A stretch of 64,000 nucleotides of DNA from Actinokineospora fastidiosa (GTDB lineage Bacteria > Actinomycetota > Actinomycetes > Mycobacteriales > Pseudonocardiaceae). Location of the stretch: NCBI RefSeq assembly GCF_014648415.1, contig NZ_BMRB01000003.1:62001-126000 (forward strand), read 5' to 3'. Positions within the stretch are counted from its first letter, which is position 1. Each line of letters starts with the position of its first letter. Both the position numbers and the translations under genes were made by a program. Positions 56,737 to 64,000 of the stretch are shown in pieces. Under the pieces are notes generated by a model. That model saw nothing but the letters and a program-made list of their open reading frames with translations. It was not told where the DNA came from and did no database searches.

Positions 56737-56796
56737 CCCCCATTCTCCGGGCGGTGCGGTACCGGCCCGGTCGGCACAACAGGAAGGACGTCAGCG

Positions 56797-57048
56797 ATGG
56801 CGGACAAGCCCAGCGATGAGAAGATCCTCGAAGGCCTCGCCGAGATCGTCGAGGAGGTCGCGGGCGTCTCTCCCGACGACGTGACCCCGGAGAAGTCCTT
56901 CGTGGACGACCTGGACATCGACTCGCTGTCGATGGTCGAGATCGCCGTGCAGGCCGAGGACAAGTTCGGCGTGAAGATCCCCGACGACGAGCTGGCGAAC
57001 CTCAAGACGGTCGGCGACGCGGTCAAGTACGTCTCCGCCCACGTCTGA
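56797..57048 (+). CDS. acpP: Acyl carrier protein
   Basis: 83 residues, acidic. The phosphopantetheine attachment Ser43 is in DLDIDSLSMVE, with a four-helix ACP pattern. AGGAAGGA precedes the ATG. It carries the growing chain between FabD, FabH and FabF and is the likely source of octanoate for LipB. Confidence 0.97.
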   Translation: MADKPSDEKILEGLAEIVEEVAGVSPDDVTPEKSFVDDLDIDSLSMVEIAVQAEDKFGVKIPDDELANLKTVGDAVKYVSAHV

Positions 57049-57098
57049 TCCATCCCTCAGGCACTCCCCGGGCCACACCCGCTTGCGAAGGAATACCC

Positions 57099-58343
57099 AT
57101 GAGCAACGTTGACGTCGTCATCACCGGCATCGGCGCGACCACGCCGCTCGGTGGGACCGTGTCCGCCACTTGGGAAGCACTGCTGGCGGGCGCGAACGGC
57201 ATCCGCGCCAATGACGCGGACTGGGTCGAGCGCTACGACCTGCCCGCGCGGCTGTCGGCACCGCTGGCGGTCGACCCCAGCGACGTGCTGCCGCGCGTGC
57301 AGGCCCGCAGGCTCGACCGGTGCGAGCAGATCGCGCTGATCGCGGCCCGGGAGGCCTGGGCGGACGCGGGCTTCGAGCTCCCGTCCGACGAGCACACCTC
57401 GGTCGACCCCGAGCGGCTCGGGGTCAGCATCGGCACCGGGATCGGCGGCCCCGTGACCCTGCTCGACCAGGACGACATCCTGGAGACGCAGGGCCTGCGG
57501 AAGGTCTCGCCGCTGACGGTGCCGATGCTGATGCCCAACGGCCCGGCCGCTCACGTGGGCATCGAGCTGCGCGCCCGCGCTGGCGTGCACTCCCCCGCGT
57601 CGGCGTGCGCGTCGGGCGCGGAGGGGCTGGCCAGCGCCTACCAGATGATCCAGAACGGCAGGGCCGACGTGGTCGTCGCCGGGGGCGCGGAGGCGTGCAT
57701 CCACCCGATCACCGTGGCCGGGTTCGCGCAGTCGCGCACGCTCTCCACCCGCAACGACGAGCCGGACCGCGCCTCGCGCCCGTTCGACACCGACCGCGAC
57801 GGGTTCGTGCTCGGCGAGGGCGCAGGCGTGCTGGTGCTGGAGCGCGCCGACCACGCCGCCGCGCGCGGCGCCCGGGTGTACGGGCGGCTGGCGGGCTACG
57901 GCATGACCTCCGACGCCCACCACATCACCGGCAACCACCCGGACGGGATCGGCCAGATCAAGGCCATCGAGCACGCCGTGGCGATGGCCGGGCTGACCCC
58001 GGCCGACATCGGCCACGTCAACGCGCACGCCACCTCGACGGTGGTCGGCGACGTGGGCGAGGCCGCGGCGATCCGCAAGGCGCTGGGCGAGCACGTGGTG
58101 CTCACCGCGCCGAAGTCGTCGCTGGGCCACCTGGTCGGCGGGGCGGGCGCGGTGGAGAGCATCTTCACCGTGCTGTCGATCTACTACGGGATCATCCCCG
58201 CGACCCGCAACCTCGAGCAGCTCGACCCCCGGGTCGCGCTGGACGTGGTGTCCGGCCAGCCGCGCAAGGTGGAGCTGCAGGCCGCGATCAACGACTCGTT
58301 CGGCTTCGGCGGCCACAACGTGGCGCTCGCGTTCACCGCGTAG
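57099..58343 (+). CDS. fabF: 3-oxoacyl-ACP synthase II
   Basis: 414 residues of KAS II. Cys170 in SPASACASGAEGL, His in NAHATSTVVGD and His in LGHLVGGAGAVE form the active site. It performs chain elongation. Last gene of the fab operon (51-bp gap after acpP) and followed by a strong terminator. The reductase and dehydratase genes of the cycle are not in this window. Confidence 0.96.
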   Translation: MSNVDVVITGIGATTPLGGTVSATWEALLAGANGIRANDADWVERYDLPARLSAPLAVDPSDVLPRVQARRLDRCEQIALIAAREAWADAGFELPSDEHTSVDPERLGVSIGTGIGGPVTLLDQDDILETQGLRKVSPLTVPMLMPNGPAAHVGIELRARAGVHSPASACASGAEGLASAYQMIQNGRADVVVAGGAEACIHPITVAGFAQSRTLSTRNDEPDRASRPFDTDRDGFVLGEGAGVLVLERADHAAARGARVYGRLAGYGMTSDAHHITGNHPDGIGQIKAIEHAVAMAGLTPADIGHVNAHATSTVVGDVGEAAAIRKALGEHVVLTAPKSSLGHLVGGAGAVESIFTVLSIYYGIIPATRNLEQLDPRVALDVVSGQPRKVELQAAINDSFGFGGHNVALAFTA

Positions 58344-58358
58344 GCCCGCAAGATCTCC

Positions 58359-58394
58359 CGGACGCCCCGCTCCTGGTCAGGAGCGGGGCGTCCG
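58359..58394. terminator. Terminator at the end of the fab operon
   Basis: A perfect 16-bp stem (58359-58374 with 58379-58394) and a 4-nt loop lie between the convergent fabF and 58401-58976 genes. Confidence 0.85.
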
Positions 58395-58400
58395 GTCGTC

Positions 58401-58976
58401 TCAGCAGGCCTCGTGCTGGGGGCTGGCCCCGGTGGCGCCCGCGTCGATGCGCCATGCGCCGTTCTCCACGGCCAGCGCGTAGATGACGTGCCACTGGATG
58501 CACTCCTCGGGCAGCTCCGGCGGCGCGTCGGCGACGTCCTGGGTGCTGACGAAGCCCAGCATGACCCGGGCCTGGTCCGGCGGCCCGCTCTCGATCCGGT
58601 ACACCACGACGCTGCCGTCCTGGGTGGACCGGTAGGCGGCGCGCCAGTCGGGCTCGGGGCGGCTCTTGATGTGCGCGGAGGTGACCGTGGTCATCCAGCG
58701 CTCGTAGTTGCGGCCGTTGATGGCGTCGAAGTGCGTCTGCAGGAGCTGGCGGACCGTCTCGTACATGGGGTGGCGGACGGCGTCCTCGGTGCCCTCGACG
58801 GCGCGCGAGCCGGGCTGCTCCGAGCGCGGCACCGGGGTCTCGCTCGGCACGACCGGCTGCTGGACGATCGGCGTCGACTCGGCGTAGAGGTCGCGGGCGA
58901 GCAGACCGCCCGCCGCGGTGACCATCACCGCGAGCAGGACGGCAGGGAGCAGCCAGGACTGCCGTTCAGAGCGCAC
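58401..58976 (-). CDS. Membrane-anchored hypothetical protein with NTF2-like domain
   Basis: 191 residues. An N-terminal membrane helix (about 8-28) is followed by a Pro/Val/Ser-rich linker and a domain of about 120 residues (70-191). That domain, YETVRQLLQTHFDAINGRNYERWMTTV...EECIQWHVIYALAVENGAWRID, has the cone-like alpha+beta pattern of NTF2/SnoaL-like proteins. Found as a secreted or surface protein in actinobacteria; no catalytic residues are evident. It lies 9 bp after the DUF3145 gene and is cotranscribed with it. Confidence 0.75.
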   Translation of the reverse strand: MRSERQSWLLPAVLLAVMVTAAGGLLARDLYAESTPIVQQPVVPSETPVPRSEQPGSRAVEGTEDAVRHPMYETVRQLLQTHFDAINGRNYERWMTTVTSAHIKSRPEPDWRAAYRSTQDGSVVVYRIESGPPDQARVMLGFVSTQDVADAPPELPEECIQWHVIYALAVENGAWRIDAGATGASPQHEAC

Positions 58977-58985
58977 GCTCCAACG

Positions 58986-59489
58986 CTAACCCACCTGGTG
59001 GAGCCAGGTGATGGGCGCGCCGTCACCCGCCCTGCGGTAGGGCTCCAGCGCCTCGTCCCAGGACGCGCCGAGCAGTTCGTCGACGCCGAAGGCGAAGGAC
59101 TCCCCCGCGCGGGCGCCCGCGGCCAGCGCGCGCAGCTGGTCCTCGCCGACGACGATGTCGCCGTTGGCGCTCGTGCGGGCGTGCCAGAGGCCGAGCGCGG
59201 GCGCGTAGCACCAGCGCTCGCCGTCCACGCCGGGGCTGGGGTCCTCGGTGACCTCGAAGCGGATCATCGGCCAGGCGCGCAGCGCCGCGGCCAGCTTGCC
59301 GCCGCTGCCGGGCGCGCCGGTCCAGGCGTACTCGGCGCGCAGCTGGCCGGGTGCGGCGGGCTGCGGTGTCCAGCGCAGCTCGGCGCGTGCCTCCAGCGTG
59401 CCGGAGATCGCCCACTCGACGTGCGGGCAAACCGCAGTCGGCGACGAGTGGACGTACACCACGCCACGGGTGTTGCCACGGGTGCTCAC
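58986..59489 (-). CDS. DUF3145 family protein
   Basis: 167 residues from GTG 59489 with GGAGG six bases upstream. It starts MSTRGNTRGVVYVHSSPTAVCPHVEWAISGTL and contains GERWCYAPALGLWHARTSANGDIVVGEDQLRAL, the signature of DUF3145, a soluble actinobacterial family usually near the fab cluster. The function is unknown. Conservation beside fatty-acid genes suggests a linked role, but nothing in the sequence proves it. Confidence 0.88.
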   Translation of the reverse strand: MSTRGNTRGVVYVHSSPTAVCPHVEWAISGTLEARAELRWTPQPAAPGQLRAEYAWTGAPGSGGKLAAALRAWPMIRFEVTEDPSPGVDGERWCYAPALGLWHARTSANGDIVVGEDQLRALAAGARAGESFAFGVDELLGASWDEALEPYRRAGDGAPITWLHQVG

Positions 59490-59724
59490 TGCTGACCTCC
59501 GGTGCTCGACGAGGATCGTCTTCCCCTACGTCCCCGACGCTCCGGCTGCCCGCTGGCACGTGCGCGGTGTTACCCGGATGCCATTGTGCCCGCAACCGAA
59601 CACTTTGGCCACACGAACCACGAAGACCACGCCCGCCCCACGCCCACCCGGACAGGTGAACCGCACGCCCGCTAGCGTGTTGATCCGATACTGACCGGGA
59701 ATCACGCCGATCGGGAGGTGTGAC

Positions 59725-60990
59725 GTGCGGCTGGTGCGCATCGGGGAACCCGCCTCGCAGGTGGGGGCCGACGTCCGGGCCGCGCTCGCCTCGTGGGGGC
59801 CGGGCGGTTCCGTGCTCGGCGGGGTCGCGCTGGTGGGGGTCCGCCCGGCGCGCGGCCAGCGGCCGATCGACGCGGTGATCCTGCTGCCGCGCGGCGTGAT
59901 CGTCGTCTCCGGCGTCGACCTTCCCGATCCCGCCATCCGGCTCGACGCCCCGCTGAACAGCGGGTGGAAGACCGACGGCTGGCCGCTGGTGCGCCACGAC
60001 GGCGCGACGAACCCGGGCGCCGAGGCGCTGGCCGCGGGCAGCGCGGTGACGGCCCTGCTGCAGGGCGCGCGGGTCGAGCCGCTGCCGGTGGGCGTGGTGA
60101 TCGCCGTCGGGCCGTACGTCAAGCAGGTGTCGCAGCCGACCGCCGATCTCGTGCGCGGGGTGCGCATCCTGCACCCGGAGCCGCTGACGCTGCTGTCCGC
60201 GGCGCGCGAGCTGGCGACCCACGACCACGCGTGCGCGGCGCCGCAGGCCGTGCGGATCCTGGAGGCGCTGCACCCGAACTCGGGTTTGAGCCAGGCGGAC
60301 CTGGTCGCCGAGGGCTTCCCGGAGTCCGCGCCCGCCGTGGCCACCACGTTCATCCCCAAGTCGGCGGTCGCCCCCAAGGCCGCCGCCCCCGCCCAGCCGC
60401 CGTCCGCGCAGCGGTCGCGGCGCGGGCCGCGCTGGCTGCCGGTCGCCGCCGCGGCGCTGGTCGTGCTGCTGCTGATCATCGGGGTGGTGCTGGCGCTCGG
60501 CTCGGGCGACTCCGCCTCGCAGGAGCCGCAGCCCGAGCGGCCCGCTGCCCCGGTCGGCGTCGACGGTGTGGCGTTCACCGCCCACGGCGCCGCGTCCGGC
60601 CCCGACTGCGCGGCGGTGACGTACGGCGACGTCAAGGCGTGGCTGGAGCGCAACGGGTGCGACGAGGTTGTCCGCGCCCGCTACGCCGCCACGGCCGACG
60701 GCAGGCAGGCGGCGGTCCTGGTCTCGGTGCTGCGGTTCGCCGCGAGCGCCACCGCGACCGAGCTGCGGGCGGTCGCCGAGGAGCCGGGCACCGGCGGCGT
60801 CCGCGACCTCGACGGCGCGTGGCCGGGCGGGCTCGCCCCGACGTTCGACTCCGCGGCCTTCGTCACCGGCCACGAGGGCAACAGCGTGAAAGTGGCGCAG
60901 GCCGTCTGGCTGGACAAGCCGTCCGACCCGGCCGACCCGGACCTGCTCGGCATCGCCGAACGCGCGCTGCGGCTGGCGGTCACCGGCTAG
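59725..60990 (+). CDS. Hypothetical membrane protein with N-terminal nuclease-related-like fold
   Basis: 421 residues. The N-terminal 190 residues are cytoplasmic (RPIDAVILLPRGVIVVSGVDLPDP is reminiscent of NERD domains but lacks the E-x-K catalytic set). A Pro/Ala-rich linker and one membrane helix (about 246-266) follow, then an external domain of about 150 residues containing two Cys, each flanked by acidic residues, which could form a disulfide. Similar proteins occur in Pseudonocardiales without assigned function. Divergent from the DUF3145 gene. Confidence 0.65.
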   Translation: MRLVRIGEPASQVGADVRAALASWGPGGSVLGGVALVGVRPARGQRPIDAVILLPRGVIVVSGVDLPDPAIRLDAPLNSGWKTDGWPLVRHDGATNPGAEALAAGSAVTALLQGARVEPLPVGVVIAVGPYVKQVSQPTADLVRGVRILHPEPLTLLSAARELATHDHACAAPQAVRILEALHPNSGLSQADLVAEGFPESAPAVATTFIPKSAVAPKAAAPAQPPSAQRSRRGPRWLPVAAAALVVLLLIIGVVLALGSGDSASQEPQPERPAAPVGVDGVAFTAHGAASGPDCAAVTYGDVKAWLERNGCDEVVRARYAATADGRQAAVLVSVLRFAASATATELRAVAEEPGTGGVRDLDGAWPGGLAPTFDSAAFVTGHEGNSVKVAQAVWLDKPSDPADPDLLGIAERALRLAVTG

Positions 60991-61161
60991 CGAAATGCCT
61001 TGTGCGAGAGCCACCGACAATTGAAGATGAAGATTGTTCCGCAGCGGTTTCGGCGCGGCCCGATGTCAACCGGCGGGGCGGGCAGATAAGCTCATGACCA
61101 TCGGCAGGGGGATATTCCGGCAAGCCGATTCCAGACTGGCACACACAACGCGGAGGAAACC

Positions 61162-61494
61162 GTGGCACAGAAGACCGTTGTCGAGTTGGTGGATGATCTC
61201 GACGGTGGCAAGGCCGACGAGACCGTCGCCTTCGCCCTCGACGGCACGGACTTCCTGATCGATCTGTCCGCGGAGAACGCCGCCCGCCTGCGCGAGTCGC
61301 TGGCGGAGTTCGTCGGGCACGCCCGCAAGACCGGGGGCAAGCGCGGGAAGGGCGCGGTCCGCAAGGCGGCGAGCGCGGACAAGCCGGACAACCAGGCCAT
61401 CCGGGAATGGGCCCGCAGCCAGGGCGAGGCCATCGCCGAGCGCGGCCGCATCCCGCAGGCGCTGGTCATGCGATTCCAGGAAGCGCACAGCTAG
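61162..61494 (+). CDS. lsr2: Lsr2 nucleoid-associated protein
   Basis: 110 residues. The N-terminal dimerisation domain (MAQKTVVELVDDLDGGKADETVAFALDG) and the C-terminal DNA-binding domain with REWARSQGEAIAERGRIP, whose RGR inserts into the minor groove of AT-rich DNA, are typical. Lsr2 silences AT-rich acquired genes in actinobacteria, an H-NS counterpart. The GTG start follows GGAGG. The upstream 170 bp are AT-richer than average here, so autoregulation is plausible. Confidence 0.95.
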   Translation: MAQKTVVELVDDLDGGKADETVAFALDGTDFLIDLSAENAARLRESLAEFVGHARKTGGKRGKGAVRKAASADKPDNQAIREWARSQGEAIAERGRIPQALVMRFQEAHS

Positions 61495-61506
61495 TCGACG
61501 CCGGTG

Positions 61507-61532
61507 GCAGGCACCCGCGCGCGGGTGTCTGC
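61507..61532. terminator. Terminator downstream of lsr2
   Basis: A GCAGG-x-ACCCGC-like palindrome (61507-61532), one mismatch in 13 bp, lies between the convergent lsr2 and MpaB-like genes. Confidence 0.65.
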
Positions 61533-61540
61533 TCAATCGG

Positions 61541-62413
61541 TCATAGCCGGGGAAGTCGCCTGGGGGACGGCGCGGCCCACTCGCCGAGCCTGCGGACCGC
61601 GCCCACCTGTGCCGGTTCGACGTCCCCGGCGATGCGGAAACCGCCGGGGACGGCCAGCGCCGCGGCGCGGAAGGCGCGCAGTGCCAGCGTCGACACCCTT
61701 TCCGGATAGCCCCCGCCGCCGTACATCCGGCGGGCCCATCCCGGCAACAGCGAATACGACAGCCGCCCGATCGCGAGCCGGTATAGCGGCAGCCCGGCGG
61801 CCAGCCTGCCTTTCACCGGCGGGGAGTGCAGAAAGTCGTTGATCACCTCGGCGTCCGGGGTGTTCCGCAGAGTGGGACGCACGCGGCGGAAGTACGCGCG
61901 CAGGTGCTCGACCGAGCCGGGCACCTCCTCCGGGTCCAGTCCCACCAGGCCCGCGCTGGTGCGCTGCTCGTACAGGTAACGATCGGCGAGCGCCTTCGTG
62001 AGCGGGAAGCCCGCGCGGCGGGTGACCGACAGGAACGACCCCACCTCGGCGCAGTGCACCCACAGCAGCAGGTCCGGCTCGTCGACGCGGAAGCGCTCGC
62101 CGGTGTCGGGGTCGGTCGCGCGCAGCGTGCGGTGCAGTGCGCGCACCCGGGCCGCGGCGGCCTGGGCCTCGTCGACGGTGCCGTAGGTGGTCGTGCCGAT
62201 GTAGGTGGCGGTGCGCATCAGCCGCCCGAGGGGATCGCCGCGGAAGTCGGAGTTCTGCACGACGCCCGCGACCGTGCGCGGGTGCAGGGCCTGCAGGAAC
62301 AGCCCGCGCACGCCCGCCAGCCACATCGCGGGGTCGCTGTGCAGCTGCCAGGTCACCGAGTCGGGGCCGAACAGGCCGAGTTCCGCGCTGTCCATGACCG
62401 CGGGCTGGCTCAT
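61541..62413 (-). CDS. MpaB/DUF2236-family oxygenase-like protein
   Basis: About 290 residues from ATG 62413 (GGAG nine bases upstream; a GTG at 62428 is possible). Landmarks are LHSDPAMWLAGVRGLFLQALHPRTVAGVVQNSDFR, YGTVDEAQAAAARVRALHRTLRATDP and LLWVHCAEVGSFL. These match the DUF2236/MpaB family, which includes latex-clearing and mycophenolic-acid haem oxygenases with conserved His. The family is helical and soluble. The physiological substrate in actinobacteria is unknown. It follows pntB by 33 bp. Confidence 0.85.
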   Translation of the reverse strand: MSQPAVMDSAELGLFGPDSVTWQLHSDPAMWLAGVRGLFLQALHPRTVAGVVQNSDFRGDPLGRLMRTATYIGTTTYGTVDEAQAAAARVRALHRTLRATDPDTGERFRVDEPDLLLWVHCAEVGSFLSVTRRAGFPLTKALADRYLYEQRTSAGLVGLDPEEVPGSVEHLRAYFRRVRPTLRNTPDAEVINDFLHSPPVKGRLAAGLPLYRLAIGRLSYSLLPGWARRMYGGGGYPERVSTLALRAFRAAALAVPGGFRIAGDVEPAQVGAVRRLGEWAAPSPRRLPRL

Positions 62414-62446
62414 GGGCCCAGTCTCCACCCGCGCGGGCGGCCCCGG

Positions 62447-63826
62447 CTACAGGTTCTTCAGCTCCTCGGTGACGTCCGACACCGACGCCTTCGCGTCGCC
62501 GAACAGCATCGCCGTCCTGGGGTCGAAGTACAGGGCGTTGTCCACGCCCGCGAACCCGGTAGCCATGCCGCGCTTGAGGACTATCACCGAGCGGCTCTCG
62601 TCGACGTTGAGGATCGGCATGCCGTAGATCGGCGAGGACGGGTCGGTGCGGGCCGCGGGGTTGGTGACGTCGTTGGCCCCGATCACGATGGCCACGTCCG
62701 TGCGGGCGAACTCGCCGTTGATCTCGTCCATCTCCTTGAGCCGGTCGTAGGGCACGTCGGCCTCGGCGAGCAGGACGTTCATGTGCCCGGGCATGCGGCC
62801 CGCGACCGGGTGGATGGCGTAGTAGACCGCGACGCCGCGGGCCTCGAGCAGGTCGGCCATCTCGCGCACGGCGTGCTGGGCCTGCGCGACGGCCATGCCG
62901 TAGCCGGGGACGACGATGACCTGGTTGGCGTAGGCCATCTGGACCGCGGCGTCGGCGGCGCTGGTGCGCCGGACGGTGCGGTCGCCGTCGACCTCGGCCG
63001 CCGGTCCGCCGCCGCCGCCGAAGCCGCCCGCCACGATGGCCGGGATCGAGCGGTTCATGGCCTTGGCCATGAGGTTGGTCAGGATCGTGCCGGACGCGCC
63101 GACGATCATGCCCGCGACGATCAGCGCGGTGTTGTCCAGCGCGAGGCCCATCGCCGCGGCGCTGAGGCCGGTGAGGGCGTTGAGCAGCGAGATGACCACC
63201 GGCATGTCCGCGCCGCCGATCGGCAGGACCACCAGCACGCCCAGCGCGGCCGACAGCACCAGCAGCCCGATGACCAGCAGTTCCGCCGACGCGCCCGCGA
63301 CGATCGCGATCCCGCACGCGAGGCCGCCCGCCAGCAGGAGCAGGTTGATCGGCTGCTGGAGCCGCCCCGCGCCGATCGGGCGGCCGGGCAGGATCTCCTG
63401 CAGCTTGCCGAAGGCGATCAGCGAGCCCCAGAACGACACCGAGCCGACCAGCGCGGCGAACAGGCTCGCGACGGCGACGTAGGCGGCCTCGTGGGCGAAG
63501 CCGTCGCTCTGGCGGAACTCGACCCACGCGATCAGCGCGACCGCGCCGCCGCCGACGCCGTTGAACAGCGCGACCATCTGCGGCATCGCCGTCATCTTCA
63601 CCCGGCGCGCGGACGGCACGCCGACGGCGGCGCCGATGGCCAGGCCGAGCAGGATCAGCCACCAGTTGCCCATGCCGGGGATCATCAGCGTGGCGATCAC
63701 GGCCACGCCCATGCCCGCCGCGGCGATCCAGTTGCCGCGCACGGCAGTCCGGGGACCGGTCAAGCCCATGAGGCCGTAGACGAAGAGGGCGAAGGCGACG
63801 ATGTAGAGGATCTGGACGGCGGTCAT
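62447..63826 (-). CDS. pntB: NAD(P) transhydrogenase beta subunit
   Basis: 459 residues. About nine membrane helices (residues 1-260) form the proton channel; the C-terminal 190 residues are the NADP-binding domain III with VPGYGMAVAQAQHAVREMADLL, AGRMPGHMNVLLAEA and GANDVTNPAAR. With PntA it couples hydride transfer from NADH to NADP with proton uptake, supplying NADPH for fatty acid synthesis. Its start overlaps the pntA stop by 4 bp. Confidence 0.96.
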   Translation of the reverse strand: MTAVQILYIVAFALFVYGLMGLTGPRTAVRGNWIAAAGMGVAVIATLMIPGMGNWWLILLGLAIGAAVGVPSARRVKMTAMPQMVALFNGVGGGAVALIAWVEFRQSDGFAHEAAYVAVASLFAALVGSVSFWGSLIAFGKLQEILPGRPIGAGRLQQPINLLLLAGGLACGIAIVAGASAELLVIGLLVLSAALGVLVVLPIGGADMPVVISLLNALTGLSAAAMGLALDNTALIVAGMIVGASGTILTNLMAKAMNRSIPAIVAGGFGGGGGPAAEVDGDRTVRRTSAADAAVQMAYANQVIVVPGYGMAVAQAQHAVREMADLLEARGVAVYYAIHPVAGRMPGHMNVLLAEADVPYDRLKEMDEINGEFARTDVAIVIGANDVTNPAARTDPSSPIYGMPILNVDESRSVIVLKRGMATGFAGVDNALYFDPRTAMLFGDAKASVSDVTEELKNL

Positions 63827-64000
63827 CGCTTGGCGTCCTTGTCGGAGCGGCCCTTGAACATGCCGAGCATCCGGTCGGTGACCAGGAAGCCGCCGACGAC
63901 GTTGATGGTGCCGAAGGCGATGGCGATGACCAGCAGGATCTTGTCGAGCGTGCCCTCGGCGCCGAGGCCGAGGACGATGAGCCCGCCGAGCAGCACGATG
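63823..64000 (-). CDS. pntA: NAD(P) transhydrogenase alpha subunit, C-terminal membrane part (partial)
   Basis: Only the last 58 residues are inside the window. Two membrane helices are visible, with LDKILLVIAIAFGTINVVGGFLVTDRMLG and the end FKGRSDKDAKR. The NINVVGGFLVT-like motif is typical of PntA domain II. Whether this is a full alpha subunit or a separate alpha-2 (PntAB) cannot be told from the fragment. Confidence 0.88.
   Translation of the reverse strand, partial: IVLLGGLIVLGLGAEGTLDKILLVIAIAFGTINVVGGFLVTDRMLGMFKGRSDKDAKR

Noticed and set aside
54839..58343. fabD-fabH-acpP-fabF as a polyketide or specialised lipid cluster
   Set aside because: Single-copy type II housekeeping enzymes with standard active sites and no tailoring, PKS or export genes beside them.

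Overview
This 64 kb window is chromosomal DNA of a high-GC actinobacterium, most likely of the order Pseudonocardiales. The evidence is the strongly GC-biased third codon positions, the many GTG starts, the actinobacterial bcc-aa3 respiratory genes, Lsr2, and a gene order that closely follows the Mycobacterium tuberculosis Rv2190c-Rv2218 and Rv2238c-Rv2243 blocks, combined with a Streptomyces-type fabD-fabH-acpP-fabF cluster. The genus cannot be fixed from the sequence alone. The locus-tag comparisons come from general knowledge, not from a search.

Layout. 1-6.5 kb: a two-domain peptidoglycan hydrolase (cut by the window edge), a NYN-domain protein, a DEDD exonuclease/UvrC-like fusion, a stand-alone Lrp ligand-binding domain, a YbaB-like protein and a class A beta-lactamase-like lipoprotein. 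6.5-18.9 kb: the respiratory block (qcrB-qcrA-qcrC-ctaE and ctaF-ctaC, all on the minus strand), interrupted by a receiver-like protein, trpD, a 2-hydroxyacid dehydrogenase and an aminotransferase, and closed by asnB. 18.9-20.8 kb: a small accessory insertion between asnB and the adenosine-kinase-like gene, holding an HTH regulator, a divergent methionine aminopeptidase with a 28-bp operator, and a truncated TPR regulator. 20.8-30.1 kb: a PfkB kinase, a small ORF, an ErpA-type Fe-S carrier, glycerate kinase, a DUF3043 protein, an aldo/keto reductase, a MarR-MFS pair and cobU-cobT-cobS. 30.1-44.6 kb: ilvE, an APC-like permease, pepA, lpdA, the E2 gene, an epimerase, a PAP2 phosphatase, lipB, a four-gene insertion (membrane protein, TetR, unknown, SDR) and lipA. 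This is the lipoate-dependent dehydrogenase block: LipB and LipA make the lipoyl group carried by the E2 and reoxidised by Lpd, and the matching E1 (aceE) lies at 48-51 kb.

44.7-53.5 kb: DedA, two genes of unusual composition, tRNA-Val(UAC), AhpE peroxiredoxin, a DUF3052 protein, aceE, pnuC, an MscS-like channel, then a 0.9-kb gene-free stretch packed with inverted and direct repeats. The largest of these is a nested 187-nt inverted repeat. 53.5-58.3 kb: a FasR/PucR-type regulator and the type II fatty-acid synthesis operon. 58.4-64 kb: two hypothetical genes (one DUF3145), a membrane protein, lsr2, an MpaB/DUF2236 oxygenase and pntB-pntA, the last cut by the window end.

Most of the window is conserved core. 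No CRISPR array, rRNA, prophage or classical natural-product cluster is present. The best places to look for something new are the repeat element at 53.16-53.35 kb, the HTH-map island with its duplicated asnB 3' end, the AhpE variant with an added cysteine, and the compositional island beside the tRNA.
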